Shown here in pieces: positions 31,967 through 43,289 of a stretch of DNA of 64,000 nucleotides. Each line of letters starts with the position of its first letter. The first letter of the stretch is position 1. This DNA is from Sacculina carcini (Eukaryota > Arthropoda > Thecostraca > Sacculinidae). The DNA lies in the NCBI GenBank assembly GCA_916048095.2, contig OU696571.1:8361001-8425000 (forward strand), in the 5' to 3' direction. A program made the position numbers and the translations under genes. The notes beneath the pieces are model-generated. The model worked only from the letters and a program-made list of their open reading frames with translations. It searched no databases and had not been told where the DNA came from.

Positions 31967-33478
31967 GCACCGATTTTGCCAACTTATTATTAGTATTCAC
32001 CGCTATTATAAATGCTACCTTTGAGAATGCGATTTTTCCTGAAGATGCGAAACAGGCTGTAATTAAGCCAATTCTCAAAAATGCGCAAGATCAGAAAAGA
32101 TCCTCAAGAACTCAGCTCTTATAGGCCGGTTTCAAAAATAATGTTTTTGTCCAAGGTTATTGAGAGGGCTATGTTGAATCAGATTTCAGCGCATATCAAT
32201 GAAGTTGGGGCGTTACCGGATGAACAATCAGCATTTCGGACATTCTATTTCACAGAAACCACCCTATGTTCAGTAACGAATGACTTACTCTGCATGATGG
32301 ACAGTGGCAAGTGTGGCCTGATTCTTCTTCTAGACCTCAGCGCTGCATTTGACACGGTCGATCACCAATTACTTTTAAAGGATTGTTTCAATGTTGGAAT
32401 AAAGGGAAAAGCATTAGACTTAATTGCATCTTATTTAACAAACCGAAGTTACTGTGTGCAAATTGGAAATGAAAGCTCAGGCAAACACTTTCTGCAGAGA
32501 GGCGTTCCTCAGGGAAGTCTTCTTGGACCTTTGCTTTTTTCTATTTATACTGTTGGGCTATCGAATATAATAACTAAACACGGCATAAAATTCAAATTAT
32601 TTGCCGATGACACACAAATTTACATGTCGTTTTCCAATATTGAGTCAACGCAATGCTTATTGGGTCAAGTTATAGATGACATAAAGCAGTGGATGTCGTA
32701 TAAGAGACTGAAACTTAATGAAGAAAAAACTGAGTGTCTGATCTTAGCAAAGAGGTGTACTCGTAGAACACTTCAAATTCCAAAGTTAAACTTGAATCAG
32801 ATTGAGTTGGAGGTAGTGGATACGAGAAATCTGGGTGTCATTATTGACTCATCACTATCACTTGAAAACCAAGTAGCAAATGTGGTCAGAAGAGCGAATT
32901 TTCATCTGAAAAATATTGCTTTTCTGAAAAAATACCTTGATGAAAAATCTGTGAGATTATTGGTGCAAAATCAAGTGATATCAAGATTAGATTACTGCAA
33001 TGCTTTGTATTACGGACTACCCAATTACCTATTGAGAAAGTTGCAGATTGTTATGAATAGAGCAGCTAGATTGATTAAGGGAGTTTCACCTCGAGAGCAT
33101 GTCACACCAACTCTAATAAAGCTGCATTGGTTGCCAATAAAGGCTCGCTTAATATTCAAAATTTGTGCTTTGACCTATCAAGTACTGTGGACTGGAAAGC
33201 CGGAATATCTGAGAAGTTGCATCGAATTTTATTATCCAGATACTGAAGTGCGTTTAAGATCTACATCGAACACGAATAATCTAGCCCATCAAAGAAGTCA
33301 GTCTTTACTCGGTTCAAGAGCATTCAAATATTGTGCACCAGTGCTATACAATAAATTGCCAAACTATATCAAAATCAGCTTGAATATTAAAATATTCAAG
33401 AAAAGACTGAAGACATTCATGTTTAATGAGGCATATGATCTGGTCAATCAGGTTATAAGAGATGACTTCAAATGTTGA
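31967..33478 (+). pseudogene. LINE-5 ORF2: main RT portion
   Basis: Continues LINE-5 RT after LINE-6. TDFANLLLVFTAIINATFEN is read to about 32085, where a 1-2 base indel moves it to the frame of KDPQELSSYRPVSK. It then reads 450 uninterrupted codons: LLLDLSAAFDTVDH, RGVPQGSLLGPLL, FADDTQIYM (F-ADD active site) and a CR1/L2-type C-terminus (LHWLPIKARLIFK, LLGSRAFKYCAPVLYNKLP). The frame ends at 33478. Confidence 0.87.
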
Positions 33479-33956
33479 TTCTTGACTTGGTCTGAATATT
33501 GAAATGTACGTCTTATTATTGCCGACTGATTGATGGCTGCTGATGGTCTTCATAATATGTTCACCATCACATGTGTTGATTGTTTCAAGCCTGTCTGTTT
33601 AACCTGATATTGTTGCTCTGTTTGGGATCTACTTTATAAATTGATTGTGTATATGGTTGTTGCGTATGTGTGTTGTTTATTTTGTGTAAATGTATATGTG
33701 TATGCGTGTGATAATTTTGCTTGTATGCTCGTACTTATGTGCAACCTTGTGTATATGTGTGTATGTATGTATAGGTACATGCATGTGTGTGTGTGTGTAC
33801 GAGTCAGTGTATATCTAAATGTTGTGAAGTTTGTTACTGCTGCTGCAAATTATTGCTACCTTGATGTGCTATGTCCTATATAAATTGTGGTTCTGCGAGC
33901 TCCTCCGGAGGAGTAGAACTAAAATATTCATAAAGAATAAAGAATATAGAATAAAA
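33479..33956 (+). other. LINE-5 3' UTR and tail
   Basis: TG-rich sequence with a GTGTGTATGTATG tract. Near the end is the perfect 14-bp palindrome CTCCTCCGGAGGAG, which would form a hairpin as in CR1/L2 3' ends, followed by an AATAAAG-type tail. LINE-4 resumes at 33957. Confidence 0.7.
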
Positions 33957-35863
33957 ACCCGTGAGTCAACCTTGAGTGGCCTATACGCAGTCTGGGCAGT
34001 AATACTTCTATTCTCCGTGGTAGAACAGCTGTCACTGACCAGGGACCAACGTCATTGGTGACCTCGCCCAGTTTGTATTGATGCCGTTCTTGCTGCCAGC
34101 GAGTCTTGACAAATTGCCGAATATGGTTATCCACGATGGCATCTGTAATCGACTTATTTAAAGGATAGTTTTGTATCGTGATCTCCTGGAGAGCGCATTT
34201 AGCCTCTGCATCCGCTAATTCGTTGCCAGTGATTCCTCGGTGAGCTGGCACCCACATAAAAACACAGGATTTGCCGTTCGTCACAATTTGTCTATATAGG
34301 TCTAAAATTCGATGGTGAATAAAATCGAGTGATGAATGATTGGATACATGTTGAAGTGCCGCCTTAGAATCTGATATGATGAAAAACTTTGGGTAATGTT
34401 GAAAGCTCGCAAACTCAACTGCTTTGTAGATGGCATACAGTTCCGCGTGAAACACAGTGGTGTAGGACGGCAGGCGATAGCGAAAAGTTTGCTGTTGCTC
34501 AGGTGGCACGTTTTTCACTATGACCGCGCATCCTACTCTGTCTTGCCACTTCGACCCGTCAGTGTAAACGTCTACCCAGTCCTTGTTTTGGTGATAAAAC
34601 TCGGCGAACCTATCGCGAACTTCGAGGTCTGTATGTACGCCCAATTTCTCCTGACATAGGCACGTTGTCACGGGAATGTGTGTGACCCAAGGTGCAGGAG
34701 GACGGTGTACCTCAGTTTGATTTTCACTCGGTATCGGAACGTTCATCTCAATCGATTTTGCTAAAGCTCGCCTCGAAAATGTGGATGCAAATACACGATG
34801 TCGCCGACTGCGCAGATGAGATGGAATTGGATGAAAATTTAAAATTCGACGGATAAAATGACCTTTTCTAATGAGAATTTTAAAAGCGTACCTCAGGATA
34901 GTTTTATTTCTCCTCACTTCAAGAGCGGGGATACCAGTGTATGCACGTAAAGCTCCGACCGGTGATGATCTGAAAGCCCCAGAAATGATTCTGAGACCTT
35001 CGTTCTGGACGGTCTCTAGCTGTTGTAAAACTGACGGACTCGCCGCTGAGTAGACCTGCGCACCGTAGTCAATGACCGGCAATACGAGGGTCTTGTATAT
35101 GCTCTCGAGCACCGACGTACTTCCGCCCGCGTACCGATTGCCCGCGATAACACGCATTATATTAAGTCTCTTGGCGCATTGTGTCTTCAAATGGCTCACA
35201 TGTTGCCGCATATTGAGTCTCTTGTCAAGAATAACTCCGAGGAATTTATGCGACTGTTGGTAAGGAATTTCTTTGTCTGCCACTGTAAGTATGGGACCCT
35301 CTTGAAAACTATCAATCGCATACATTACGGCGGCAGACTTCCTTCCAGAAAACCTGAGACCATTTGTGCTCGCCCATTGTGTCAGACCGTTTAAAGCTTC
35401 TTGCATAATAGAAAACATTTCATACACCTCACTACCTCGGACCCATATAGCACAGTCATCAGCATAAAGCGAATACGAGACTCCCGTCGGTATGCGATCA
35501 AACATGTCATTAATCATTAAATTGAATAAAAGAGGAGATAAGCAGCTGCCCTGAGGCAGGCCCTTTGCTGACGCATGCCAGTCAGACAGGACACTGCCCA
35601 GCCTCACCTGAAACCACCTGGTACCTGTGATAAAATTTCTTATATATTGTGCCAATTGGCCTCTGAAACCCATATGATGACGTTTGCGGAGCAAAATATC
35701 TGGGGAAACACTGTCGTAGGCATTGATAAGGTCCAGATACACGACCAGTGTGCACTGTCTGGCCCCAAAACCCAGCCTGATGTCGTTTTCGAGACGCAAA
35801 ATTTGGTCAATGGCGGCACAACCAGGGCGAAATGCACTCTGGTGGTCATCGATGATATGATGG
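33957..35863 (-). pseudogene. LINE-4 piece: RT and RNase H
   Basis: An uninterrupted frame of over 620 codons. RT has YLDLINAYDSVSP, KGLPQGSCLSPLL and SLYADDCAIW. RNase H has VYTDGSKWQDRVG, HAELYAIYKAVE, ISDSKAAL and WVPAHRGITGNELADAEAK, so its D-E-D-D residues are present. It ends in LRIGHSRLTHG, where LINE-5 cuts it. At the 5' side it starts in DDHQSAFRPGC, cut by Gypsy-3. The preserved frame, despite many insertions, suggests most damage came from insertions rather than long drift. Confidence 0.9.
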
Positions 35864-36334
35864 TGTAATAGGTATTCGTATTGTGTATGTACAGTGTGAT
35901 GAAATCGTGTAACCGCGTAGGTGTGTTTGTATGTCTGTATGTATGTGTATGTTCAAGTGCGCGAATGGTGTCCTGCTCTTTTCCATGAATGCGAGTTACC
36001 GTGTATGTGCGTGTATATGTCTGCGTGTGTGAGTGGTTCATGTGACTTGGCTTGTCACATGACTCGAGTACTTTGTGCTGATTGGTCGGTGTACTTTGAC
36101 ATTGTGACGTGTGACGCCTGTGCGTGTGGCTGAAGCGAGCTACAATCAGTCTGGTTTTGAGCGTTGTGAATGTTGGTGGTGTTCGTGTGTTGGTGGTGTA
36201 TTTGTAATTGTGGTTGGTGCTAGGCCACAAAGTGTTTATTGTTTATTATAAGTTTTGTTTTCAAGAGTGCATTTCAGTGCTATCATTTCATTGTCGTCAT
36301 CATCTTCATTGAATACATCTCTATTTACTCTACA
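35864..36334 (+). repeat. Gypsy-3 5' LTR
   Basis: 471 bp, TGTAATAGG...CTCTACA, TG-rich. No tRNA-type primer site starting TGG is obvious in the bases that follow (AGCTATTTCGG). Confidence 0.9.
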
Positions 36335-36359
36335 AGCTATTTCGGCAATAATCATCGCA

Positions 36360-37166
36360 ATGTCTATCGAAGAATCGAAGGCTCCTCTGCATGTCCAGTC
36401 GTCTTTCGATGTGAAGTTGATTCCGGAATTTCGTGGTGACGTCGGTGAAAACGTATCAGAGTGGCTAAGTCGTCTCAAGTTGACCTGTCGTCTGCATGGA
36501 GTGCGGGACCTGGTTTCAGTTGTACCACTGAGACTATTCGGTCACGCATACAAAGTGTATGATCAGATTCCCGAGAACGACAAGTTTGACATCGAAATAG
36601 TGGAGAAGACATTGCGCGACGCTTTTGATGTCGATTCGTTCACAGCGCACGAGCTGCTGCAGCGTCGTCGCTTGCAGCCGTGCGAACCAGTGGATACATA
36701 TCTGGCAGACATAAAAAGGCTTGCTCAAATTGCGGGAGGCATGAGCGAAAAAACTATATCAGGAGCGTTTCTTTTTGGGTTACCTGAGCACGTGAGGTCA
36801 TCTCTGAGAAACAGTGCAAGGATAGAGACTCTCAGCTTGCATCAGTTGTTGGAGAGAGCAAGAATGCTTGTTGCAGATAATTGCCGCACAAGCAATGTAG
36901 CAGCTGCCACCGTTGGCAAAGCATCAACCGGTAGCCGTACAAATCGCCGAAGTCGAGATGTCATCTGCTTCAAGTGCGGAGAATCAGGCCATTTTGCCAG
37001 GGGATGCGCCGGATCTTTTCGCAGAGAGAATTTGATCAAAGATGGTAACACCCGTGTAGTGCGATGTTACCGATGTGGCAAGACCGGTCATGTAAGCCCA
37101 AGATGTCCGGGAAACGACAACGGAGAAGCAGCGAATGCGCCGGCTCCTTCTCCGCAGCATCACTGA
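36360..37166 (+). CDS. Gypsy-3 Gag
   Basis: A 268-aa retrotransposon capsid protein. The body has the Gypsy capsid pattern (IPEFRGDVGENVSEWLSRLK, later GLPEHVRSSLR). Two CCHC zinc knuckles follow: CFKCGESGHFARGC at about 203-216 and CYRCGKTGHVSPRC at about 239-252. The Met at 36360 is 26 bp inside the LTR end and precedes the conserved region; the frame also opens upstream within the LTR, which is not expected to be used. It overlaps the pol frame by at least 100 bp, so pol is probably reached by -1 frameshifting. Confidence 0.88.
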   Translation: MSIEESKAPLHVQSSFDVKLIPEFRGDVGENVSEWLSRLKLTCRLHGVRDLVSVVPLRLFGHAYKVYDQIPENDKFDIEIVEKTLRDAFDVDSFTAHELLQRRRLQPCEPVDTYLADIKRLAQIAGGMSEKTISGAFLFGLPEHVRSSLRNSARIETLSLHQLLERARMLVADNCRTSNVAAATVGKASTGSRTNRRSRDVICFKCGESGHFARGCAGSFRRENLIKDGNTRVVRCYRCGKTGHVSPRCPGNDNGEAANAPAPSPQHH

Positions 37167-39982
37167 GTGTTTCCGCTCCTACGGCGCACATGCGTGTCAA
37201 TGGTATGTATTGTGATGTCTTGGTTGATACTGGCTGCAGTAAATGTTTGATATACGCTGCACTATGCAGAGAGCAATTAAAGGCATATACTGATCTAGTT
37301 CTGATCAACGGGTCTAGACAAGCATGTGAAGGTGTGACAAGTGTGCGACTGCGGGACGCATTTGGTCGTGTAGTTATTGTTGAAGCTATTGTTGTGAATT
37401 TTCGTCTCTTGAATTTCAATTTTGTTCTTGGTATGAATGGTGTAAGATCATTTGGTGGTGTCGCAGTGAATGGAGATGGACAGGTCAAGTTTGGACCCAC
37501 CGATTCACACCGACAGTGTACAAGCCAGTCTCTGATAGAGCCAGCTGCAGGATTGGTGATTACGGCACCCAGAAGTGTATTGTTGGAACAGAAGGATTTT
37601 ACAGTTTATTTTGACGAACAACATCTCACATGGAAAGCTGCATGGAAATGGCGGTCCACTGAGCCTGACTACCTTCATAACAGAGTAGCTACGTACAATG
37701 TGAAGCAGTGTGCTCGTCGTGAGTATGAAGACGAAATTCAGAAGTGGATAAACAATGGCTGGCTAAGAGAGTATGATGAGCAGGAGATGGGTCCTCCAAA
37801 AGGCTTAATCCCCCTCATGGCGGTTATTCAGCCCAATAAGAACAAAGTCCGGCCCGTGTGTGATTTCAGAGAGCTGAACGACCACATTACATCGTACACA
37901 GGGTCCGCTGATGTGTGTGCAAATAAGCTGCACCATTGGCGGCGCCGTGGCAGTAATGCAGCAGTGCTGGACTTGGAAAAAGCATATCTGCAAATTCACG
38001 TCGAAAAGGAGTTGTGGCCATATCAGACAGTGATATTTGACGGCAAGCGATACTGCTTAACGAGGATGGGTTTCGGTCTGAGTGTGGCACCCGCCGTTCT
38101 GCAGACAATACTGGATTATGTGTTGAAGCAAGATGAGTGTGTGAGCGCAGGGACTTCCGCATATCTGGATGATATTTTTGTTGACCTCAATGTAGTCAGC
38201 GCGGAAAAGTAGCGTGGTCATCTTGGAAAATATGGTTTGGTGAGCAAGAAACCGGACAACCTGAGAGATGGTGCTCGTGTGCTGGGTCTGAGAGTGTCGA
38301 GAAAGAATGGAGATATGGTTTGGAGTCGAGACAACAAAATCGACCCACCACCGGCAGATCTAACGCGCCGAAACGTATTTTCGTGGTGTGGTAAGCTGGT
38401 AGGCCACATGCCGGTCTGTGGCTCACTAAGAATTTTGACAGCGTTTGCTAAACGGCGAGCCAATCAGCTTACAAAAGGCTGGGACGACCGAATTGACGAC
38501 GATAACCAAATTCGCGATATGTTAGCCTTCATCGACAAACAAGTGCGGCAAGTAGATCCTGTGGGAGGCCACTGGAGTGTCAACTCAAAAAAGGCAACAA
38601 TATGGACCGACGCAAGCTCTTTGGCACTCGGAGTTATGCTCGAAGTCGACGGAGATATTGTTGAAGACGCCTCGTGGTTGAGATCAGACAAGACAGCTCA
38701 CATAAATATGGCGGAACTGGACGCTGCAATTCGCGGGATCAATATGGCGGTGAGCTGGAATATGACCAACCTCCTGATCAAATCCGACTCTGTCACAGTG
38801 TGTCGATGGATTAGCGACATTTTGAGCGGTAGGACGCGGGTGCGCACCAAGGCACAGAACGAGCTGTTGATTCGTCGCAGATTAAACATAGTAAAACAAT
38901 TAGCCGACGAACTTGAATTGATAATTGATGTGGAGCTGGTACCATCAAAGAAAAACCGCGCCGATTTGCTGACTCGTGTGCCGCAGAAATGGCTGACTGA
39001 AAGTGCTTCTGCCGCTGCAACCGTTGTACCACGTGATGACACGGTGAACATACGCAAAATTCACGAGCGTGCCGGACACCCTGGCGTGCGGAGAACACTA
39101 TTTTTTGCGCGGAGGGAGTGTTCTTCTCCGGTATCCAGAAGACAAGTGAAAAACGTGGTGGCGAGTTGTAACACTTGCCGATCAATCGATCCTGCCCCGC
39201 AAAAATGGCCAAGAGGTGAGTTATCAGTTGGAGAGATATGGCACAGACTCGCTATAGACGTCACACACTTTCAAGGTCAAGAATATCTGTCCGTGATTGA
39301 CTGTGGACCATCAAGATTTTCTTTGTGGCGATTGCTGAGGCGATCCGACTCTGATAATATCACGAGACACCTTGAAGAGATGTTCCTTGAGCGAGGTTTC
39401 CCCACTCAGCTATTGTGTGACAATGCGACTATATTCAGAAGTCAGCAGTTTCTAGCATTTGCAGCAAAGTGGAGTATAGAGGTGCGATTGCGAGCGGCGT
39501 ACAGACCCAGTGGCAATGGTATTATAGAAAGGAATCATCGTACTGTGAAGGTGATTGCTGCTCGCAAGAACTGTTCCATCGGTGAAGCTGAGCATCTATA
39601 TATTACGAGTCCTTTCAGTGACCGCAAGGGAACGCCTGCACACGTACTGTACAACTATCAATGGCGTGATATTGTGGACGAACAGGGAGCTTGTATGACG
39701 CCGCGTCAGAAAACTGATGCATTTGACACCGGTGATCCAGTGTGGGTGCGCAACAGTGGTACGAGGTGCACTCAACCGTCTGTCGAGGGTCGTGTTACGG
39801 CGGTGGCGTCTGACCAGGTGGTCGAGGTGGACGGCATGTTGCGTCACGTGCGCGACCTCAGACCTCGTAGCGGCGACGACGGTGATGCTGTGTCTGCAGA
39901 AGCCAGTGAATCGGTGAGTCACAGCCGCCCTACGCGACAGAGAAGAGCTCCTGCCTGGCACCGTGACTATGTTATGCACTAA
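37064..39982 (+). pseudogene. Gypsy-3 Pol with an in-frame TAG in RT
   Basis: One frame throughout, broken by TAG at 38210-38212. Before it are an aspartic protease (VDTGCSKCLIY) and RT (VRPVCDFRELN, VLDLEKAYLQIHV, RMGFGLSVAP and YLDDIF). After it are the RT connection, RNase H (WTDASSLALGVML, NMAELDAAIRGI, KSDSVTVCRW) and integrase with an H-x3-H / C-x2-C finger (HERAGHPG, CNTCRS), the acidic triad in IDVTHF, LLCDNATIF and GIIERNH, and a Pro/Arg tail. The stop lies in VVSAEK-stop-RGHLGKYGL within RT, where readthrough is not expected, so the copy is probably dead. The start at 37064 is nominal because pol should be fused to Gag. Confidence 0.9.
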
Positions 39983-40068
39983 TTTTAATTATTGATTGCC
40001 TGTATCATGTGTAGGTTTTTGTTGCCGCTGTATTGGTTCGATTATGTATTGTATTTGATTGGTGTGAA

Positions 40069-40081
40069 CACCATGGGGGCC
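40069..40081 (+). promoter_or_regulatory. Gypsy-3 polypurine tract
   Basis: ACCATGGGGGCC abuts the 3' LTR. It is short and interrupted by pyrimidines compared with those of Gypsy-1 and Gypsy-2. Confidence 0.55.
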
Positions 40082-40553
40082 TGTAATAGGTATTCGTATC
40101 GTGTATGTACAGTGTGATGAAATCGTGTAACCGCGTAGGTGTGTTTGTATGTCTGTATGTATGTGTATGTTCAAGTGCGCGAATGGTGTGCCTGCTCTTT
40201 TCCATGAATGCGAGTTACCGTGTATGTGCGTGTATATGTCTGCGTGTGTGAGTGGCTCATGTGACTTGGCTTGTCACGTGACTCGAGTACTGTGTGCTGA
40301 TTGGTCGGTGTACTTTGACATTGTGACGTGTGACGCCTGTGCGTGTGGCTGAAGCGAGCTACAAGCAGTCTGGTTTTGAGCGTTGTGAATGTTGGTGGTG
40401 TTCGTGTGTTGGTGGTATATTTGTAATTGTGGTTGGTGCTAGGCCACAAAGTGTTTATTGTTTATTAAAAGTTTTGTTTTCAAGAGTGCATTTCAGTGCT
40501 ATCATTTCATTGTCGTCATCATCTTCATTGAATACATCTCTATTTACTCTACA
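40082..40553 (+). repeat. Gypsy-3 3' LTR
   Basis: 472 bp, with the differences from the 5' LTR listed in the element entry. It is followed by the second GATGG. Confidence 0.9.
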
Positions 40554-40558
40554 GATGG

Positions 40559-41082
40559 GTTTCCATCAGGTACGAGAGTCTATGTGCCACCATGCGCTCC
40601 ATCGTTTTGCCCAAGCAACTTGTGAGTGTGATTGGTCTATATGACGCAGAGGTATTCTTTGGTTTATTTCTTTTGAGGATTGGCGAAATGATACTCTCTT
40701 TCCAGGAAGGTGGAAATATCTGTGAGGTCCAGATGAGATTAAAAAATGATACAATACGGTTGATAAAATCTGATGGAGCATGTTTTAAAAATGCGTAGTG
40801 AATATTGTCTGGGCCAACTGATGTGTGCCCGGACTTGGCTATTGCACTGGTGAGTTCATGTTTGGTGAAAGTGTTATTATATGCCAGTTGATATGGAGTT
40901 TCGAAGGCTGAAGATGGCAGTGTGAGACGTGGCATAGCTTGACCACCCGAGACGTCACTGGTGTCGGCTGCGGTGATTTTCTCGAAATGGAGAGCCAGCG
41001 CATTTGCCACCGCTTTCGGCTCTCCCACGCTGACCCCGTTGACACTGCTGTGACGCCGGTTGCTGTATTTAACCACGTCACT
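40559..41082 (-). pseudogene. LINE-4 piece: N-terminal RT region
   Basis: Encodes SDVVKYSNRRHSSVNG, then the first RT blocks (SVGPDNIHYAFLKH, FPPSWKESIISPILK, SASYRPITLTSCLGKTMERM) and ends MVAHRLSYLMETH at the Gypsy-3 junction. It joins 41883-42369 on one side and 33957-35863 on the other. Confidence 0.88.
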
Positions 41083-41882
41083 GTCAGCGCTTATGGGCGG
41101 CTGGTTAATTTCGCCACAAGCAATAACCGATCAGAGTTTTAGTTGTATTTACCACATGAGAGCACAATGACACGATACAAATATATACAAAATACAAGTG
41201 CAACATAAGAAACACAGACACGCGCAAAGTAAAACAAGTGGGGCAATGCGCAGCCGGCAACGGTGCTACATAAACGCGGCCTAACTAACAGTATAATATG
41301 CGTGTAATAATGGGCAATAGCGGGCAAGGAACGAGTGAGCAGCAGAAATACACACCTTGCTCTAGCGTCTTGACACCCGAATTTCACCAATTGAACAGTT
41401 CAGACGAGACACACGATTCGCACGGTTGACAATACACGTCTGTTCTCGCTTGCTGTCAACCGGCAGCTTTATCGAACCCCCAGTCACGTGATAGTCACGA
41501 TATCACCAGCAAACACTGTGAACGTGATCACATGACCCACGGTGGTGATCCCGTGCCACAGGACAAAGACTACTCACTCATCGGGGTCGTTGCCATGCGT
41601 GCGCGGGGTAACATCTATCGGGCATTGCCCCCGCGAATATGCCGCTATGCAAACACACCGATGCCGGCTAGGCGCAACCACAGACCATCTGTGTACATAT
41701 GCGCCGCTATGCAAATACAGTGACGCTCGCTAGGCACAAACACGAACCATATGCGCGACATTTAAATAATAACAAGCATTTCTGATCACACACTTGTTAA
41801 TGCAAATTTAGGAAAACACAATAAGACAAAGTTAAATAAGCGTATAAATTAACTGAAGTGAACATACACGAATACGCCAAAA
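41083..41882. mobile_element. Unidentified 800-bp insertion in LINE-4
   Basis: Inserted between LINE-4 motifs RPLPIL and SDVVKYSN. The 4-bp sequence CACT flanks it at 41079-41082 and 41883-41886. There is no coding frame. The interior has a CA-rich half and two diverged copies of a roughly 60-bp block (41636-41695 and 41698-41757) each containing CCGCTATGCAAA and GCTAGGC. A TG...CA pair lies near the edges, so a solo LTR is possible, but I cannot match its flanks to a clean target duplication in that register. Confidence 0.5.
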
Positions 41883-42369
41883 CACTCAGTATCGGTAGTG
41901 GTCTAGCGATCTGCTTGCCGTTCAACCTTCTTATACCCTGCCATATTTCAGTAATTGATGTAGAGAAGTTAAACGATCTAAGGAAGTTTTGCCAGGAGGA
42001 AATTTTGGTATTTCTGATAGCTTTTCTAACGCGCGCACGTTCCCTACAGAATAAAAAATTTGAGTCGACAGTGTTGAGGCGTTTGTGTTGTCTCAGTGCC
42101 CTCTTCCTACGAGCCAGCGCTTGGCGGCATTCGTCCGTGAACCAGGGCACTGGACTTTTTTTGGGCGGGAGCGATTTATACGGCATAGATAGCGTAGCTG
42201 CCCGCTGGAGAGCCATGTTTATTTCATGGTGTAGATGGTGCACATTTTCATTCTCATCGGATTGATGCCACGTGCAGCACTGACTAAAAAGAGTCCAGTT
42301 GGCTCGCTTCAGGTTCCATCCTGGGGTCCACTGTGCTGGGTTAGCACGCTGAGGTGCTGACAGGTACAC
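41883..42369 (-). pseudogene. LINE-4 piece: endonuclease-RT linker
   Basis: Encodes the region between endonuclease and RT: PVPWFTDECRQALARRKRAL, SSWQNFLRSFNF, IWQGIRRLNGKQ and RPLPIL. It is separated from the endonuclease frame by one in-frame TAA at about 42370-42372 (SSEH-stop-PVYLSAP, where a single change from Tyr would explain it). At the left it is cut by the 800-bp insertion. Confidence 0.85.
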
Positions 42370-42372
42370 TGG

Positions 42373-43038
42373 TTAGTGTTCTGACGATCTCATATCAGTA
42401 TCTGTCGACCAGCCAAACCAACTGGCAACCTCAGGTGAGCACAGTGTCAGGTCTATGGCCGATGAATGTCCGGTAGATATGTCATAGTGTGTCGGCGACC
42501 CATCATTCATAAAAACAAAATTATTATACGCCATAAAACGCTCGATTAATCGACCCTTGTCTGACGTCAGACAACTGCCCCATAATGAACTGTGCGCGTT
42601 AAAATCACCAACAATTAACACTTTGTGCTGTGAACTAAAAATGATATTGTTTAAAAGACGATCGAGTGAATAAGGTGAGACATGTGGCGGTGAGTACAAG
42701 CAAAAAATATCTAAAAAACGCTGGTTAATGAAGATTGTACACGCCACTATTTGGATGTCATCACTCCGCTGCACGGCAAGAGCTTTCTGCGGAATGCTGT
42801 TTTTAATATAGAGGGCAGCACCACCTCTGCGCCGTCCTGTACCCACATAATCATTTCTATACAAACAATATCCTCTCAAGGAGAGATTGTAATGTTCTGT
42901 GGGGTGGAACCACGTTTCTTGAAGGGCGATGATACTGGGTGAGCGATGATAAAATAATTGTTCACACTCAGCCCATTTTGATAAAAGCCCACGACAGTTC
43001 CATTGCAGCAGGAAAGGACTATTGCACTCGGTCGCCAT
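42373..43038 (-). pseudogene. LINE-4 ORF2 start: APE endonuclease
   Basis: The frame starts MATECNSPFLLQWNCRGLLS and carries IALQETWF, RRGGAALYI, IVGDFNAHSSLWG and a terminal SSEH in the SDH position. This is the apurinic-like endonuclease that nicks the target. The frame is intact until the TAA after SSEH. The Met lies about 25 bp after the ORF1 stop, a normal spacing for I-type LINEs. Confidence 0.87.
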
Positions 43039-43062
43039 GATAAATACTAATAAAAATTAAAG

Positions 43063-43285
43063 CTATGTGCTGACGTTCCCCGGGCCATCCGGAGAAGCGT
43101 CAGCAGTGTCGGCACTCCCCGGGTCATCGGGGGGCACATCGACGATGTCGATGACAGGGGTGGCCGACTTCGATCGTCGGCGCGGCGTCCGCTTCAACGC
43201 CGTCTTTTTTGGCCCACTGTAGGTGTGAAACACCCCTTACCAATTCACGAATCAAGTGCGTCAAATTGGAAGCACAAAAATACCA
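43063..43285 (-). pseudogene. LINE-4 ORF1 C-terminal remnant
   Basis: Directly upstream of the endonuclease the minus strand reads a basic then acidic tail (KKTALKRTPRRRSKSATPVI, then PPDDPGSADTAD) ending TAG at 43063-43065. Further upstream a different frame reads NLTHLIRELVRGVSHLQWAK, so there is a frameshift. The nucleic-acid-binding core is missing, and the sequence runs into simple repeats. Confidence 0.55.
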
Positions 43286-43289
43286 ACAA

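Larger units (their letters stand above)
23993..33956 (+). mobile_element. LINE-5: two-ORF LINE (CR1/L2-like), itself interrupted twice
   Basis: A plus-strand LINE with a 5' UTR of about 410 bp, ORF1, a short ORF1/ORF2 overlap, ORF2 with endonuclease and RT, a 3' UTR with a perfect palindrome CTCCTCCGGAGGAG (33899-33912) and a tail of AATAAAG/AATATAGAATAAAA. It is inserted in LINE-4. It carries a hAT-like transposon at 25548-26769 and LINE-6 at 28151-31966. Removing both restores co-linear ORF2 apart from two small frameshifts (about 27792 and 32085). Confidence 0.88.
35864..40553 (+). mobile_element. Gypsy-3: Ty3/Gypsy LTR retrotransposon, damaged
   Basis: LTRs at 35864-36334 (471 bp) and 40082-40553 (472 bp) differ by 7 substitutions and one 1-bp indel, clearly older than Gypsy-1 and Gypsy-2. 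The 5-bp target duplication GATGG flanks it (35859-35863, 40554-40558). It encodes gag and pol in a -1 relation; pol contains one TAG. It is inserted into LINE-4 between METH and HIIDDHQSAF. Confidence 0.94.
23630..43285 (-). mobile_element. LINE-4: ancient I-like LINE split into six pieces
   Basis: Read on the minus strand, pieces at 43285-43063 (ORF1 end), 43038-42373 (endonuclease), 42369-41883, 41082-40559, 35863-33957 and 23992-23758 join in order into one I-type LINE with endonuclease, RT, RNase H and a C-terminal Cys/His region. The gaps are an 800-bp insert, Gypsy-3 and LINE-5. At each junction the broken protein motif is completed across the gap (for example METH / HIIDD and LTHGF / MESTPPP). 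The 3' end is placed near 23630. It is 5'-truncated within ORF1. Confidence 0.88.
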
